Shown piece by piece: positions 8,429 through 17,500 of a stretch of DNA of 64,000 bases. The position numbers and the translations under genes were made by a program. Positions within the stretch are counted from its first letter, which is position 1, and every line of letters begins with the position of its first letter. The DNA is from Flammeovirgaceae bacterium UBA1842. GTDB lineage: Bacteria > Bacteroidota > Bacteroidia > Cytophagales > Cyclobacteriaceae. The stretch is from positions 44,805 to 108,804 of the forward strand of contig DDIU01000019.1 of the NCBI GenBank assembly GCA_002338655.1. Direction: 5' to 3'. The notes below the pieces were generated by a model that was not told the origin of the DNA, made no database searches, and saw only the letters and a list, made by a program, of their open reading frames with translations.

Positions 8429-9829
8429 ATGGTAGAAAAAATCCAAAAAACTGGCCGCATACTAATTGTTGATGACAATGAAGACTTACTTAAAGCGGCC
8501 AAGATATTCTTAAAACGGCACTTCCTCATTGTTGATTTAGAGAAAAATCCAGAGGCCATCCCTTCCCTTCTTCATAACGATACTTATGACGTTATTTTAC
8601 TCGACATGAACTTCACCAAAGATGTCAGTAGTGGAAAAGAAGGTTATTATTGGTTAGAAAAGATTTTGGAAATAGACCCGTCAGCAGTGGTAGTACTAAT
8701 TACTGCCTATGGTGATGTGCAAATGGCCGTCAAAGCCATAAAGGCTGGTGCTACTGATTTTGTATTAAAGCCTTGGGAAAATGAGAAACTACTCGCCACT
8801 TTATTTTCAGCTATGCGGCTTAGGGAATCCAAAATGGAAGTAGAAACCTTGAAGTCCAAGCAAAAGGAAATCAACCTAAAAATCAATGATAGCTATGATG
8901 ATATCATTGGGCAAAGTCCGGCTATCAGAAAAATGTTCGAAACCATTGATCGTGTAGCCGCCACAGATGCCAATGTGCTGATATTAGGCGAAAATGGAAC
9001 AGGGAAAGAAATGGTGGCTAGGGCCATACACAATAATTCTTCACGGAGAGATCAGGTTTTTATCAATGTTGACTTAGGCTCAGTGAGTGAAACATTATTT
9101 GAAAGTGAGCTTTTTGGACATAAAAAAGGCTCCTTTACCGATGCAAAAGAAGACCGTGCAGGACGCTTTGAAATCGCCAATGGAGGCACTTTATTCCTAG
9201 ATGAGATAGGCAACTTATCAATGCCACTGCAAGCTAAGCTGCTTGCTGTATTGCAAAACAGGAAGGTTAGCCGAGTAGGTTCCAACAAAGAGATAAACAT
9301 TGACATAAGGCTGCTTTGTGCTACCAACCTACCCCTTTATGATATGGTAAAGGAGAATAAATTCAGACAAGATTTATTGTATAGGATCAATACCATTGAA
9401 ATTGAATTGCCACCATTGCGTGATCGTTTTGAAGATATTCCCTTACTCTCCAATCATTTTTTGCAGCACTATAATAAAAAATACAAAAAGAATGTGGGTA
9501 AAATAAGTGAAGCGGCATTGGCCAGAATGCAAAAACATACCTGGCCCGGTAACATTAGGGAACTCCAACATTCATTGGAGCGGGCTGTAATTATGAGCAA
9601 CTCACAAGTATTGCAACCTGAAGATTTTAACCTCAACAGCCAAAGCCAATCAACGGGGGGTTCGGATGGTGAAAATGTGTTGTTGGATCAATTTAAACTA
9701 GAAGATGTAGAAAAAATACTTATTAGAAAGGTGCTGAAAAAGTACAATGGCAATATTACCCAAGCGGCTTCAGAATTGGGACTGACACGTTCCTCGCTTT
9801 ACAGAAGATTGGAGAAATATGGCCTTTGA
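8429..9829 (+). CDS. Sigma-54-dependent response regulator, NtrC family
   Basis: Activator of sigma-54 promoters controlled by phosphorylation. It has a receiver domain (1-125; acidic pair D15/D16, phospho-acceptor D59, T92, K114), an AAA+ ATPase (about 158-390; Walker A GENGTGKE 187-194, Walker B TLFLDE 254-259) and a Fis-type helix-turn-helix at 425-466. The sigma-54 contact loop reads GSFTDA (234-239) instead of GAFTGA. Its stop overlaps the start of the histidine kinase by 11 bp, so the pair is a translationally coupled two-component system. The divergent export operon with a sigma-54-like promoter is the obvious target. Confidence 0.93.
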   Translation: MVEKIQKTGRILIVDDNEDLLKAAKIFLKRHFLIVDLEKNPEAIPSLLHNDTYDVILLDMNFTKDVSSGKEGYYWLEKILEIDPSAVVVLITAYGDVQMAVKAIKAGATDFVLKPWENEKLLATLFSAMRLRESKMEVETLKSKQKEINLKINDSYDDIIGQSPAIRKMFETIDRVAATDANVLILGENGTGKEMVARAIHNNSSRRDQVFINVDLGSVSETLFESELFGHKKGSFTDAKEDRAGRFEIANGGTLFLDEIGNLSMPLQAKLLAVLQNRKVSRVGSNKEINIDIRLLCATNLPLYDMVKENKFRQDLLYRINTIEIELPPLRDRFEDIPLLSNHFLQHYNKKYKKNVGKISEAALARMQKHTWPGNIRELQHSLERAVIMSNSQVLQPEDFNLNSQSQSTGGSDGENVLLDQFKLEDVEKILIRKVLKKYNGNITQAASELGLTRSSLYRRLEKYGL

Positions 9830-11168
9830 GGATTTTAGACTTCGTGTCGCACTACGTGTGATTTTAATGGGGCTGTCCATGGCTGTATTGGTGTACACGG
9901 GCATGGACTCAGCCATGATAATCACCACTTCCATATTTGCCTTTGTAGTTATACTTCAGCTTTTTGAACTGTATAGGTACATTTCTAAGACCAACAGGAA
10001 ACTAACCCGGTTCTTGGAGTCAGTAAAATATTCTGATTTTGCCTCTGGTTTCTCCGCAGATAATAAGCTTGGAAAAAGTTTTAAAGACCTCAACATCGCC
10101 TTCAATCAAGTACTGGAAGCATTCCGAAAGGCGCGCTCAGAAAAGGAAGAACATTTACTTTATCTCAATACCATAGTGGAACATGTCAGTACCGGCCTGA
10201 TATCTTTTGACATGGACGGCAAAGTTGAACTTATCAATGCTACAGCCAAGAAGTTTCTCAAAATCGAAACCCTTCGGAATATAGATGACCTAATCGAAAA
10301 ACAATCAAGACTCTATAAGGTACTATTTGATCTCCCAACAGGTAAAAGCGAGCTGTTCAGGCTGGAGGGAGACATTCAATTATCGGTGACCGCTACCGAA
10401 ATTATACTAAGGGGCAAAAAAGTGAAGTTGGTTGCCCTGCAGAACATTCAACCTGAATTGCAGAAGAAGGAACTGGAAGCGTGGCAAAACCTTACTAAGG
10501 TATTGCGTCATGAGATTATGAACTCTATCACTCCCATTGCTTCACTAACCTCCACGCTCAAAGATGTTTTAATGGAAGATCTAACTGAAGCAAACGGTCG
10601 GTATGAATTAAATGAAGAAGCTGTAGGTGACCTTCAAGATGGGTTAAAGACCATTGCTGGTAGAAGTCAAGGATTGATCAAATTTATTGATGCCTATAGA
10701 GATTACACATCCATACCACTTCCACAGATTAAATCGATTCCTATTGAAGGGCTATTTGAGCATATTGCTCAATTATTGAAAGCTGAAATCCGTAAATCAA
10801 AAGTGGAATTAATTTACCACGTAGAACCGAAGGATATGGTGCTTCATGCAGATGAAGAATTAATAGAACAGGTACTGATAAATTTAATAAAAAATGCCAT
10901 AGAGGCCATTGGTGAGAACAAAAACCCAGTGATAGAATTAAAAGCCACCTACAACGAACTGGAAAACCCACGCATCACCATCAGAGATAATGGGCATGGC
11001 GTTGTAAGAGAGGCTTTGGAGCAAATATTCGTTCCTTTTTACACCACTAAAAAATCGGGAAACGGAATCGGGTTGAGCCTCTCACGCCAGATTATGCAGC
11101 TCCATAATGGAACATTAACTGTCGAGTCTGAATTGGGGGTTAAGACCGAGTTTACGTTGAATTTTTAA
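9819..11168 (+). CDS. Sensor histidine kinase, NtrY-like
   Basis: Membrane-bound kinase partner of the preceding regulator. Two hydrophobic helices (about 11-27 and 31-50) enclose almost no periplasmic loop, so it probably senses within the membrane or cytoplasm. A PAS-like domain follows (about 110-210), then the H-box LRHEIMNSITPI with H231, the N-box EQVLINLIKNAIEA (350-363), the G1 box DNGHG (390-394) and the G2 box GNGIGLSLS (414-422). The first ATG at 9819 lies inside the regulator reading frame. All catalytic boxes are intact. The signal could be envelope or antimicrobial stress, by analogy with other kinases next to MacB-type exporters; this is inference. Confidence 0.92.
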   Translation: MAFEDFRLRVALRVILMGLSMAVLVYTGMDSAMIITTSIFAFVVILQLFELYRYISKTNRKLTRFLESVKYSDFASGFSADNKLGKSFKDLNIAFNQVLEAFRKARSEKEEHLLYLNTIVEHVSTGLISFDMDGKVELINATAKKFLKIETLRNIDDLIEKQSRLYKVLFDLPTGKSELFRLEGDIQLSVTATEIILRGKKVKLVALQNIQPELQKKELEAWQNLTKVLRHEIMNSITPIASLTSTLKDVLMEDLTEANGRYELNEEAVGDLQDGLKTIAGRSQGLIKFIDAYRDYTSIPLPQIKSIPIEGLFEHIAQLLKAEIRKSKVELIYHVEPKDMVLHADEELIEQVLINLIKNAIEAIGENKNPVIELKATYNELENPRITIRDNGHGVVREALEQIFVPFYTTKKSGNGIGLSLSRQIMQLHNGTLTVESELGVKTEFTLNF

Positions 11169-11291
11169 TATCTACGAATTTAACACCTTACCTGAACAAC
11201 GTAGTACCTACATTAATGTCATGTCTGGGCTTGCCCCGGTATTTCTACGTTGCACAACGAAATGACCTACTAATAAAAGTTGTTTAACTTT

Positions 11292-11798
11292 TTACTGCCT
11301 TTTCGATTTCAAGAATGGTCGCCACTCTTCGCATTGAAAACCTGACAGATCCCTTAGAAAAAGGATGTAGGGCGGTTTAAATGGCTTTGTCTTTAATTTC
11401 ATATTGGCTTTTTCGGGGGTTTCATCACCCTTTTTAGCATTGCACCGTTTGCAGGCCGTAGTTAAATTGTCCCAAGTTGTCTTTCCTCCTTTAGACCTTG
11501 GAATAACGTGATCCAATGTAAGGTCTTTAGTGGTACCGCAATATTGGCAAGTAAGGTTATCACGTTTAAAAACGTTTTGGCGAGTAAGGGTTACCCCTTT
11601 GTATGGAACATTTACATACCTATTAAGTCTAATTACCGCTGGCATGGGAAAAGCCTGATCTACGGAATGTAGCTTAAAACCATTGGCTGGTTTTACCAAC
11701 TCCGACTTGTTCAAAAAGGTAAGCAAGAAAGCGCGCTGTATTGTACATACAGAGATAGGACTATTGTCCTGATTAAGTACCAATACTTTGCGGTTCAT
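11292..11798 (-). CDS. HNH endonuclease family protein
   Basis: Small nuclease-fold protein of 168 residues, a family widespread in bacterial chromosomes outside mobile elements. Zinc-knuckle cysteines C84/C87 and C116/C119 frame the HNH core LTLDHVIP (H97) with N111. The N-terminal 75 residues (MNRKVLVLNQDNSPI, then FPMPAVIRL) form the family-specific domain of stand-alone HNH proteins. Its cellular role is not established; DNA repair or RNA processing have been suggested for relatives. It ends the minus-strand tsaD-smpB run, 47 bp after the NlpC/P60 gene. Confidence 0.88.
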   Translation of the reverse strand: MNRKVLVLNQDNSPISVCTIQRAFLLTFLNKSELVKPANGFKLHSVDQAFPMPAVIRLNRYVNVPYKGVTLTRQNVFKRDNLTCQYCGTTKDLTLDHVIPRSKGGKTTWDNLTTACKRCNAKKGDETPEKANMKLKTKPFKPPYILFLRDLSGFQCEEWRPFLKSKRQ

Positions 11799-11845
11799 TC
11801 TTTAAGATAGGCCGTATTGCCAATGTATGCAAAAGACAGCCGTTA

Positions 11846-12646
11846 TTAATAATCAAATTTATCTTTTAATATCCGCTTGATACAGTCAAGCTTATGGGTC
11901 AATACACCAGAGCTTGAATTGATTATTCCTTTTTGGGTCAGCTCGTCAATTCTAACTTTACCCGATGCATGTATGATCTGATTGTTTTCCAAAACAATAC
12001 CTACATGTACTATTTTATTCGCTTCGTTTTTAAAAAAGGCCACATCACCCAACTGCAAATCTTTAAAGCTTATTTTGACGCCTTTTTCCACTTGCTGTGC
12101 GGCATCACGGGGGAGATTATACCCGCATATTTTAAAAACAATCTGTGTAAACCCAGAGCAATCAATACCAAAAGGAGATCGGCCGCCCCAAAGGTAGGGT
12201 GCGTTCAAATACTTTGTGGCTATTTGGCTTAGAAATTCACCATCCCTTTTCGATCCAAGGCTCTTGGCCTCACCATTAAAGGCCAATTGCTCTTCCATTT
12301 TAAAAAGCTCATTGGTAGAAATCGGCAAAATACTTCCAATAACTATTGGTGTTTGATGTTTTTGATATAAAATGGTAGATGTTAAATCTAAGCATATCTT
12401 GTAATCAGCATGACTGATCTGCTCATAGTATGCCTCCGAAATGCCACTATACTGTTTAGCATCTATCCACCCCTCATACTTATCGTAATAGAGTTGTACA
12501 CGCAGCCATTTCCTGTCTTCACTGAGTCCAGTGATAGCATAATGATCTCCAAAAAGTAACTGTGTAACCATCTCTGAGGTATCAGCCCCCTTGGCCCTAA
12601 CTGGGACAACACTCAAACGGCAGATACCTTTTTCTCCTATTTCCAT
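11846..12646 (-). CDS. NlpC/P60 family peptidase with N-terminal SH3 domain
   Basis: Predicted gamma-D-glutamyl-diamino acid endopeptidase acting on peptidoglycan or muropeptides. An SH3b-like domain covers about residues 10-70. The papain-like domain covers 140-266, with catalytic C163 in GIDCSGF, H214 in VHVGI and H226 in IIHASG. No signal peptide is visible, so a cytoplasmic role in muropeptide recycling, like dipeptidyl-peptidase VI (YkfC type), is more likely than wall cleavage. It starts three bases after the smpB stop, which argues for one transcript. Confidence 0.88.
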   Translation of the reverse strand: MEIGEKGICRLSVVPVRAKGADTSEMVTQLLFGDHYAITGLSEDRKWLRVQLYYDKYEGWIDAKQYSGISEAYYEQISHADYKICLDLTSTILYQKHQTPIVIGSILPISTNELFKMEEQLAFNGEAKSLGSKRDGEFLSQIATKYLNAPYLWGGRSPFGIDCSGFTQIVFKICGYNLPRDAAQQVEKGVKISFKDLQLGDVAFFKNEANKIVHVGIVLENNQIIHASGKVRIDELTQKGIINSSSGVLTHKLDCIKRILKDKFDY

Positions 12647-12649
12647 AAA

Positions 12650-13123
12650 TTAGAATTTCATCCTTTCCATTTCCCTTTTCACATCCTTATCCTTGATACT
12701 GTCGCGCTTATCATGTATTTTCTTACCCCTTGCCAAAGCTATTTCCAGTTTTGCCAAGCCCCGGCTATTGATAAATAATTTTATTGGGATAATCGTTAAT
12801 CCCTTTTCATTCATTTTTGTCTCTAACTTATTGAGTTCCTGCCTATTGAGTAATAGCTTTCTTTCCCGGGTCTCTTCATGGTTATAAAATGAGCCTTGTG
12901 TATAGGGGGATATATGAACTCCTTTAGAATACAATTCGCCTTTTTTAAAATAACAGTAGCCATCTTGCAAAGCCACTTTCCCTTCCCTGATGGACTTTAT
13001 TTCAGTGCCTTTCAACACAAGCCCAGCAATGTAAGTATCGATAAATTCATATTCGAATTTTGCCCTTCGATTCTTAATGCTGATGTCGTTTGAAAATCTA
13101 TTCTTTTCCTTCTTGCTACTCAT
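12650..13123 (-). CDS. smpB: SsrA-binding protein SmpB
   Basis: RNA-binding partner of tmRNA in trans-translation, rescuing stalled ribosomes. The 157-residue product shows the family blocks NRRAKFEYEF, AGLVLKGTEIKSIR, SKGVHISPY and ALARGKKIHDKR with the basic C-terminal tail. The ATG at 13121-13123 is preferred over a TTG nine bases upstream, and its start overlaps the 3' end of the hot-dog gene by eight bases. No tmRNA gene was found in the window. Confidence is high. Confidence 0.96.
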   Translation of the reverse strand: MSSKKEKNRFSNDISIKNRRAKFEYEFIDTYIAGLVLKGTEIKSIREGKVALQDGYCYFKKGELYSKGVHISPYTQGSFYNHEETRERKLLLNRQELNKLETKMNEKGLTIIPIKLFINSRGLAKLEIALARGKKIHDKRDSIKDKDVKREMERMKF

Positions 13124-13517
13124 TGTGGCCAAATTTAGAGAAAATCTCCTTGATAGCAGTCTTCTTTAGTACCTTCTGCCCGGTCTTTCCAGTAGCTACT
13201 ATTCTATTTTTAACCTTGGCGATGATTGCACAAATCAATTCGTTATCATTCCATTCGATTATCTCTGCCTCAATCTTAATTAATTCGCCAACAAATGCAG
13301 GGCCTTTATGGTCAATAGTCAAATGTGTACCTATTCCCTCTTCATCCTCTTCTTTCATTTTCAAAACAAATTGTCTGGATGACCATTCCATTTCGCGGGC
13401 AAGTGCATAAGTAGAGCAAACATTATGTACAGTTACCCCTTTAAAAGCCGCTACATCATTGTCGCTCACCACATGATCAACGCTTATACGATCCCCTATT
13501 TTAAAAATTTCTTTCAT
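13116..13517 (-). CDS. Hot-dog fold thioesterase-like protein (FlK type)
   Basis: A 133-residue single hot-dog domain related to fluoroacetyl-CoA thioesterase and 3-hydroxyacyl dehydratases. Features are the N-terminal strand, the TVHNVCSTYALAREMEW helix region, and GTHLTIDHKGPAFVG, which resembles the conserved strand-turn of FlK-like proteins. It probably hydrolyses or binds an acyl-CoA thioester, but the substrate is not readable. The ATG at 13515-13517 overlaps the tsaD stop (TGATG), so translation is coupled. Confidence 0.7.
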   Translation of the reverse strand: MKEIFKIGDRISVDHVVSDNDVAAFKGVTVHNVCSTYALAREMEWSSRQFVLKMKEEDEEGIGTHLTIDHKGPAFVGELIKIEAEIIEWNDNELICAIIAKVKNRIVATGKTGQKVLKKTAIKEIFSKFGHNE

Positions 13518-14521
13518 CAAAATTTCATCCTTGGCATTGGTGAGGCATCTAACGACACAAAATCCTTTTTTAAATATTTAAAATGTGCTGCCATTGCAAT
13601 CATACCTGCATTATCGGTACAATATTCAAATGCAGGGATATACACATTCCACCTTTTGTCCTTAGCCAGCCTTTGCAGTTCGTTTCTTAATCCACTATTG
13701 GCCGATACCCCTCCTGCAATGGCTATTTCCTTGATTCCCAGCTCTTCACTTGCCCTTTTAAGTTTCTGCATGAGCATTCTTATTAAACTAAACTGCAAAC
13801 TTGCACAAATGTCGTTCATGTTGTTTTTAATAAATTCCGGGTCTTTGGCTTTTTGATCCCTCAAAAAATAAAGGAAAGAGGTTTTTATCCCACTAAAAGA
13901 AAAATTAAGCCCTTGCATCTCTGAATCGGGAAATTCGAAAGCCTCCGGATTCCCCATTTTTGCATACTTATCAATCAAAGGCCCTCCAGGGTAGGGTAAA
14001 TCAAGTAACTTGGCCGATTTATCAAAAGCTTCTCCAACGGCATCGTCTTGCGTTTCACCAATTACTTCCATGTCCAAATAGTCCCGTACAAGCACAATCT
14101 GAGTGTGTCCACCACTTACGGTCAAGCATAAAAAGGGAAAGGCCGGCTTAGGATCTTCAATAAAATGAGCAAGGATATGGGCCTGCATGTGATTGATCCC
14201 TATTAAAGGAATATTAAGGCCTTGGGCGAGTGACTTGGCAAATGACGACCCCACTAACAACGCCCCAAGTAAACCAGGCCCTTGGGTAAATGCTACCGCA
14301 TCCAATGATTTTAAGTCAACCCCTGCCCCTTTCAAAGCCTCATCTACCACGGGTACAATATTTTGCTGGTGTGCCCTAGAGGCCAATTCGGGAACTACTC
14401 CTCCATAATTTTCGTGTACTGATTGCGTAGCTATAATATTATTCTGTACTTTACCATTTTTTATAATAGCAGCAGAGGTTTCATCACAAGATGATTCAAT
14501 GGCAAGTATGATCGGGTTCAT
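13517..14521 (-). CDS. tsaD: tRNA N6-threonylcarbamoyladenosine transferase TsaD
   Basis: Transfers the threonylcarbamoyl group to A37 of ANN-decoding tRNAs. It is an ASKHA-fold protein of 334 residues with metal-binding H111 and H115 in HMQAHILAH, the SSCDET start (residues 10-15), the SGGHTQI nucleotide loop and the late CTDNAGM motif containing a metal-ligand aspartate. It heads the minus-strand run and faces tamB; the two start codons are only ten bases apart, so its promoter must lie within the 5' part of tamB. Essential in most bacteria. Confidence 0.97.
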   Translation of the reverse strand: MNPIILAIESSCDETSAAIIKNGKVQNNIIATQSVHENYGGVVPELASRAHQQNIVPVVDEALKGAGVDLKSLDAVAFTQGPGLLGALLVGSSFAKSLAQGLNIPLIGINHMQAHILAHFIEDPKPAFPFLCLTVSGGHTQIVLVRDYLDMEVIGETQDDAVGEAFDKSAKLLDLPYPGGPLIDKYAKMGNPEAFEFPDSEMQGLNFSFSGIKTSFLYFLRDQKAKDPEFIKNNMNDICASLQFSLIRMLMQKLKRASEELGIKEIAIAGGVSANSGLRNELQRLAKDKRWNVYIPAFEYCTDNAGMIAMAAHFKYLKKDFVSLDASPMPRMKF

Positions 14522-14531
14522 TTTTTAAATT

Positions 14532-17500
14532 TTGGCGCAAGTTATTAAAAATCGTATTGTCAAGACAATACTCTGGTTTACCTTCTCTCTTTTTCTACTT
14601 CTCGTCATCACAGCAGGAGCAGTACAGTTCCCCTATGTTCAAACGAAATTAGTAAATTATATATCCACTAAATATTCTCAACTTTTAGGGTATGATATCA
14701 GCCTTGCAAAAATATCAATTCGATGGTTCGATAGCATTGAAATAAATGGTTTAAATGTAAAAGACCCTGAGGACAATCAAATGTTTTTTGCTGGTTCTGT
14801 TTTTATTGATTTCGATGTCTCTTCTTTACTCAACAAAAAAGATCATAATGTCGATAACATCGTTATTGACCATGCCGACCTTTTACTAACTAAACTATAT
14901 GCCGATGATGATTCTCTCCAAACCCTAAATATCAATGAACTAATACATAGGATAAAATCACTGCTACCAAGTAAAAAACAAGCACGGCTAAGGTACCTGC
15001 TCACAGCTGATAATTTATCAATAACCAATACTAGGTTTTCTTATGTGGATCAACGTAAAGACTCCCTTGATAAACTGTTTGATTACTATCATTTTAGTAT
15101 TGACAGCATAAATGGTGATTTTGATGAAATATTTACCGTACGTGACACCTTCTCGGTCAATATCAAATCTTTGGTGGGCATAGATCAATCCAGTGGCTTA
15201 AGGCTTAATAAATTGGTCACCCGCTTTTCCGTTTCACAACGAGCCATGGAATTTGATAGCCTGGAGCTACATGCGGGCAGTAGCATTATCAATAATTTTG
15301 TCCGTTTCGAGTATTTAAGCACCTTGGATTTAAGCGACTTTAATGACAAGGTGAACATTATCGCTCATTTGGAAAATTCAAAAGTGAACACCAAGGATCT
15401 ATCACTTTTTGCCCCTGTACTTTCTGATCTAAATGAAAATTATCAGGTATCAGGTGATATGAAAGGGACTGTAAAATCCTTTCAGGTCAGGAATGCACAC
15501 ATATTTTTTGGCTCGGGTACCTCCCTTAAAGGAAATTTAAGAATGGATGGATTGCCCAATGTCCAAGAAACTTTTATGAGCCTTAATTTAACATCTTCCT
15601 ATGTGACCATTGCCGACTTTAAAAAATATACTAAGCCAAGTACATACCAGAAAATAGAACCTTTTGAGCATGTAAGTTTAAGTGCTGAATTTCTTGGCTT
15701 CCCTAATGACTTTGTTGCCAAGGGTAACTTCTTTACTGAATATGGCAAGGTTAGTTCAGATATAAATTTAAAAATACATGATGACATTAGTCAGTCAACC
15801 TATAGTGGATCCATTTCAATGCAAAATTTTGATATTGGTGGTTATACTAAAAGTAATTTGTTAAGTAATGTAACCGTGAAGGGAAAGATAAAGGGCTCGG
15901 GTTTTACATTAGAAAACGCAGACTTTACCCTAGATGGTGAAATAAAAAAAATAGGTGTCAATGGTTACGGATATCAAAACATTTCAACCAATGCACGTTT
16001 TACCAAAGAATTTTTTGAGGGTGATCTGAGTGTTAATGACCCAAATTTAAAACTGACGGTAAATGGATCCATTGACTTAAGGGCTGGCTTAAATTTCTTT
16101 AATATCAAGGCCAAATTGGATACGGCCAATCTCAAGACATTAAACATTACTCAAAATGACCTTTTTCTACATTCCACTATTGATGTAAATGCACGCGGCC
16201 TGAAAATTGACGATATTTTAGGTGGGGCCAACCTCAAAAATACCTACATAAAATATGGAGAAAACTCCATTCAGATTGACTCACTTTTGCTGATATCGGA
16301 CAAGGATGAGGATCAACGTATCGTTCTTTTAAATTCCAATTTACTCAATGTGAAAATTTTGGGTGACTTCCAGCTTACCCAGGCTTATAAAAGCCTTATT
16401 GAAGTTATTAGAGAATACCGGTTAAGCCTACAAAATGATCAGGAGGTATTAGCTCATTATTATGCATTCAAAAGCGAACGGGCATATAAAGACTATAGCT
16501 TGAAATATGACATCAATATCAAAAACCTTAACCCTTTACTGGACGTGTTTACTCCTGGGCTATATATTTCTCCAGCAAGTAAAGTAAGTGGAAGCTTAAC
16601 GGGAGGCTACACTACCATTTTAGAGGTTGATACCAAATTGGATAGTGTGAGCTATAAGAACAACATCTTTTTGAACAACGAAATCCAGTTAAACATTTCA
16701 AAAATATCAGATAGTACTAACGTTTTGGCAATGGTTTATCTTGCCTCCAAAGATCAATATTTAAATGATATAGGAACAAAGGACCTTATGTTTGAAGGCA
16801 TTTGGGACAATCACCATATAGATTTTGAGTTTGATCTTTTTCAAAAAGATTTTGAAAATAGGGCCCTGATTTCCGGTGCCATTGATTTTCTTCCCGACAC
16901 TACCAAACTTAAATTGGAATCAACTGACTTGAAAATTTTAGATAAACAGTGGCATATACAAACAAACAATGTTATCACGATTTCAAAAAAAGAAATAAAT
17001 GTGGACAATTTCAGTATTTATAATCAAGATCAAAAGATAGCTTTAAAAGGGGCCATTTCGGAAAATCCAGAAACAAAGATGGAGTTACAACTTACAAATA
17101 TTGAGCTCGGAAATGCCAATAGTCTGATCAATAAAAACCTATCGGGAACCATTGACGGTTATGCGGATGTACGTGACGTCTATAATGATATTCTTATTGA
17201 AAACTACATTACTGTAAAAAAATTGACCATTGATGATTTCTTAATAGGCAATGTAAAAGCCTCAAGCTCATGGAGCAATGCTAAAAAAGCTTCCACGGTA
17301 AATTGTGATATACAACGATTAGGGTTTAAGGTACTTACACTCACAGGCACTTATGAGCCCTATCAAACAAACCAGCTCAATTTGGAAGCTGACTTGAATA
17401 ATACCGAGCTTAAAATACTTGAACCATTTATTGACAACTATTTCACCGACATAAAAGGCACATTGCTAGGTAAACTGAACATTACAGGTGAACTGACAAA

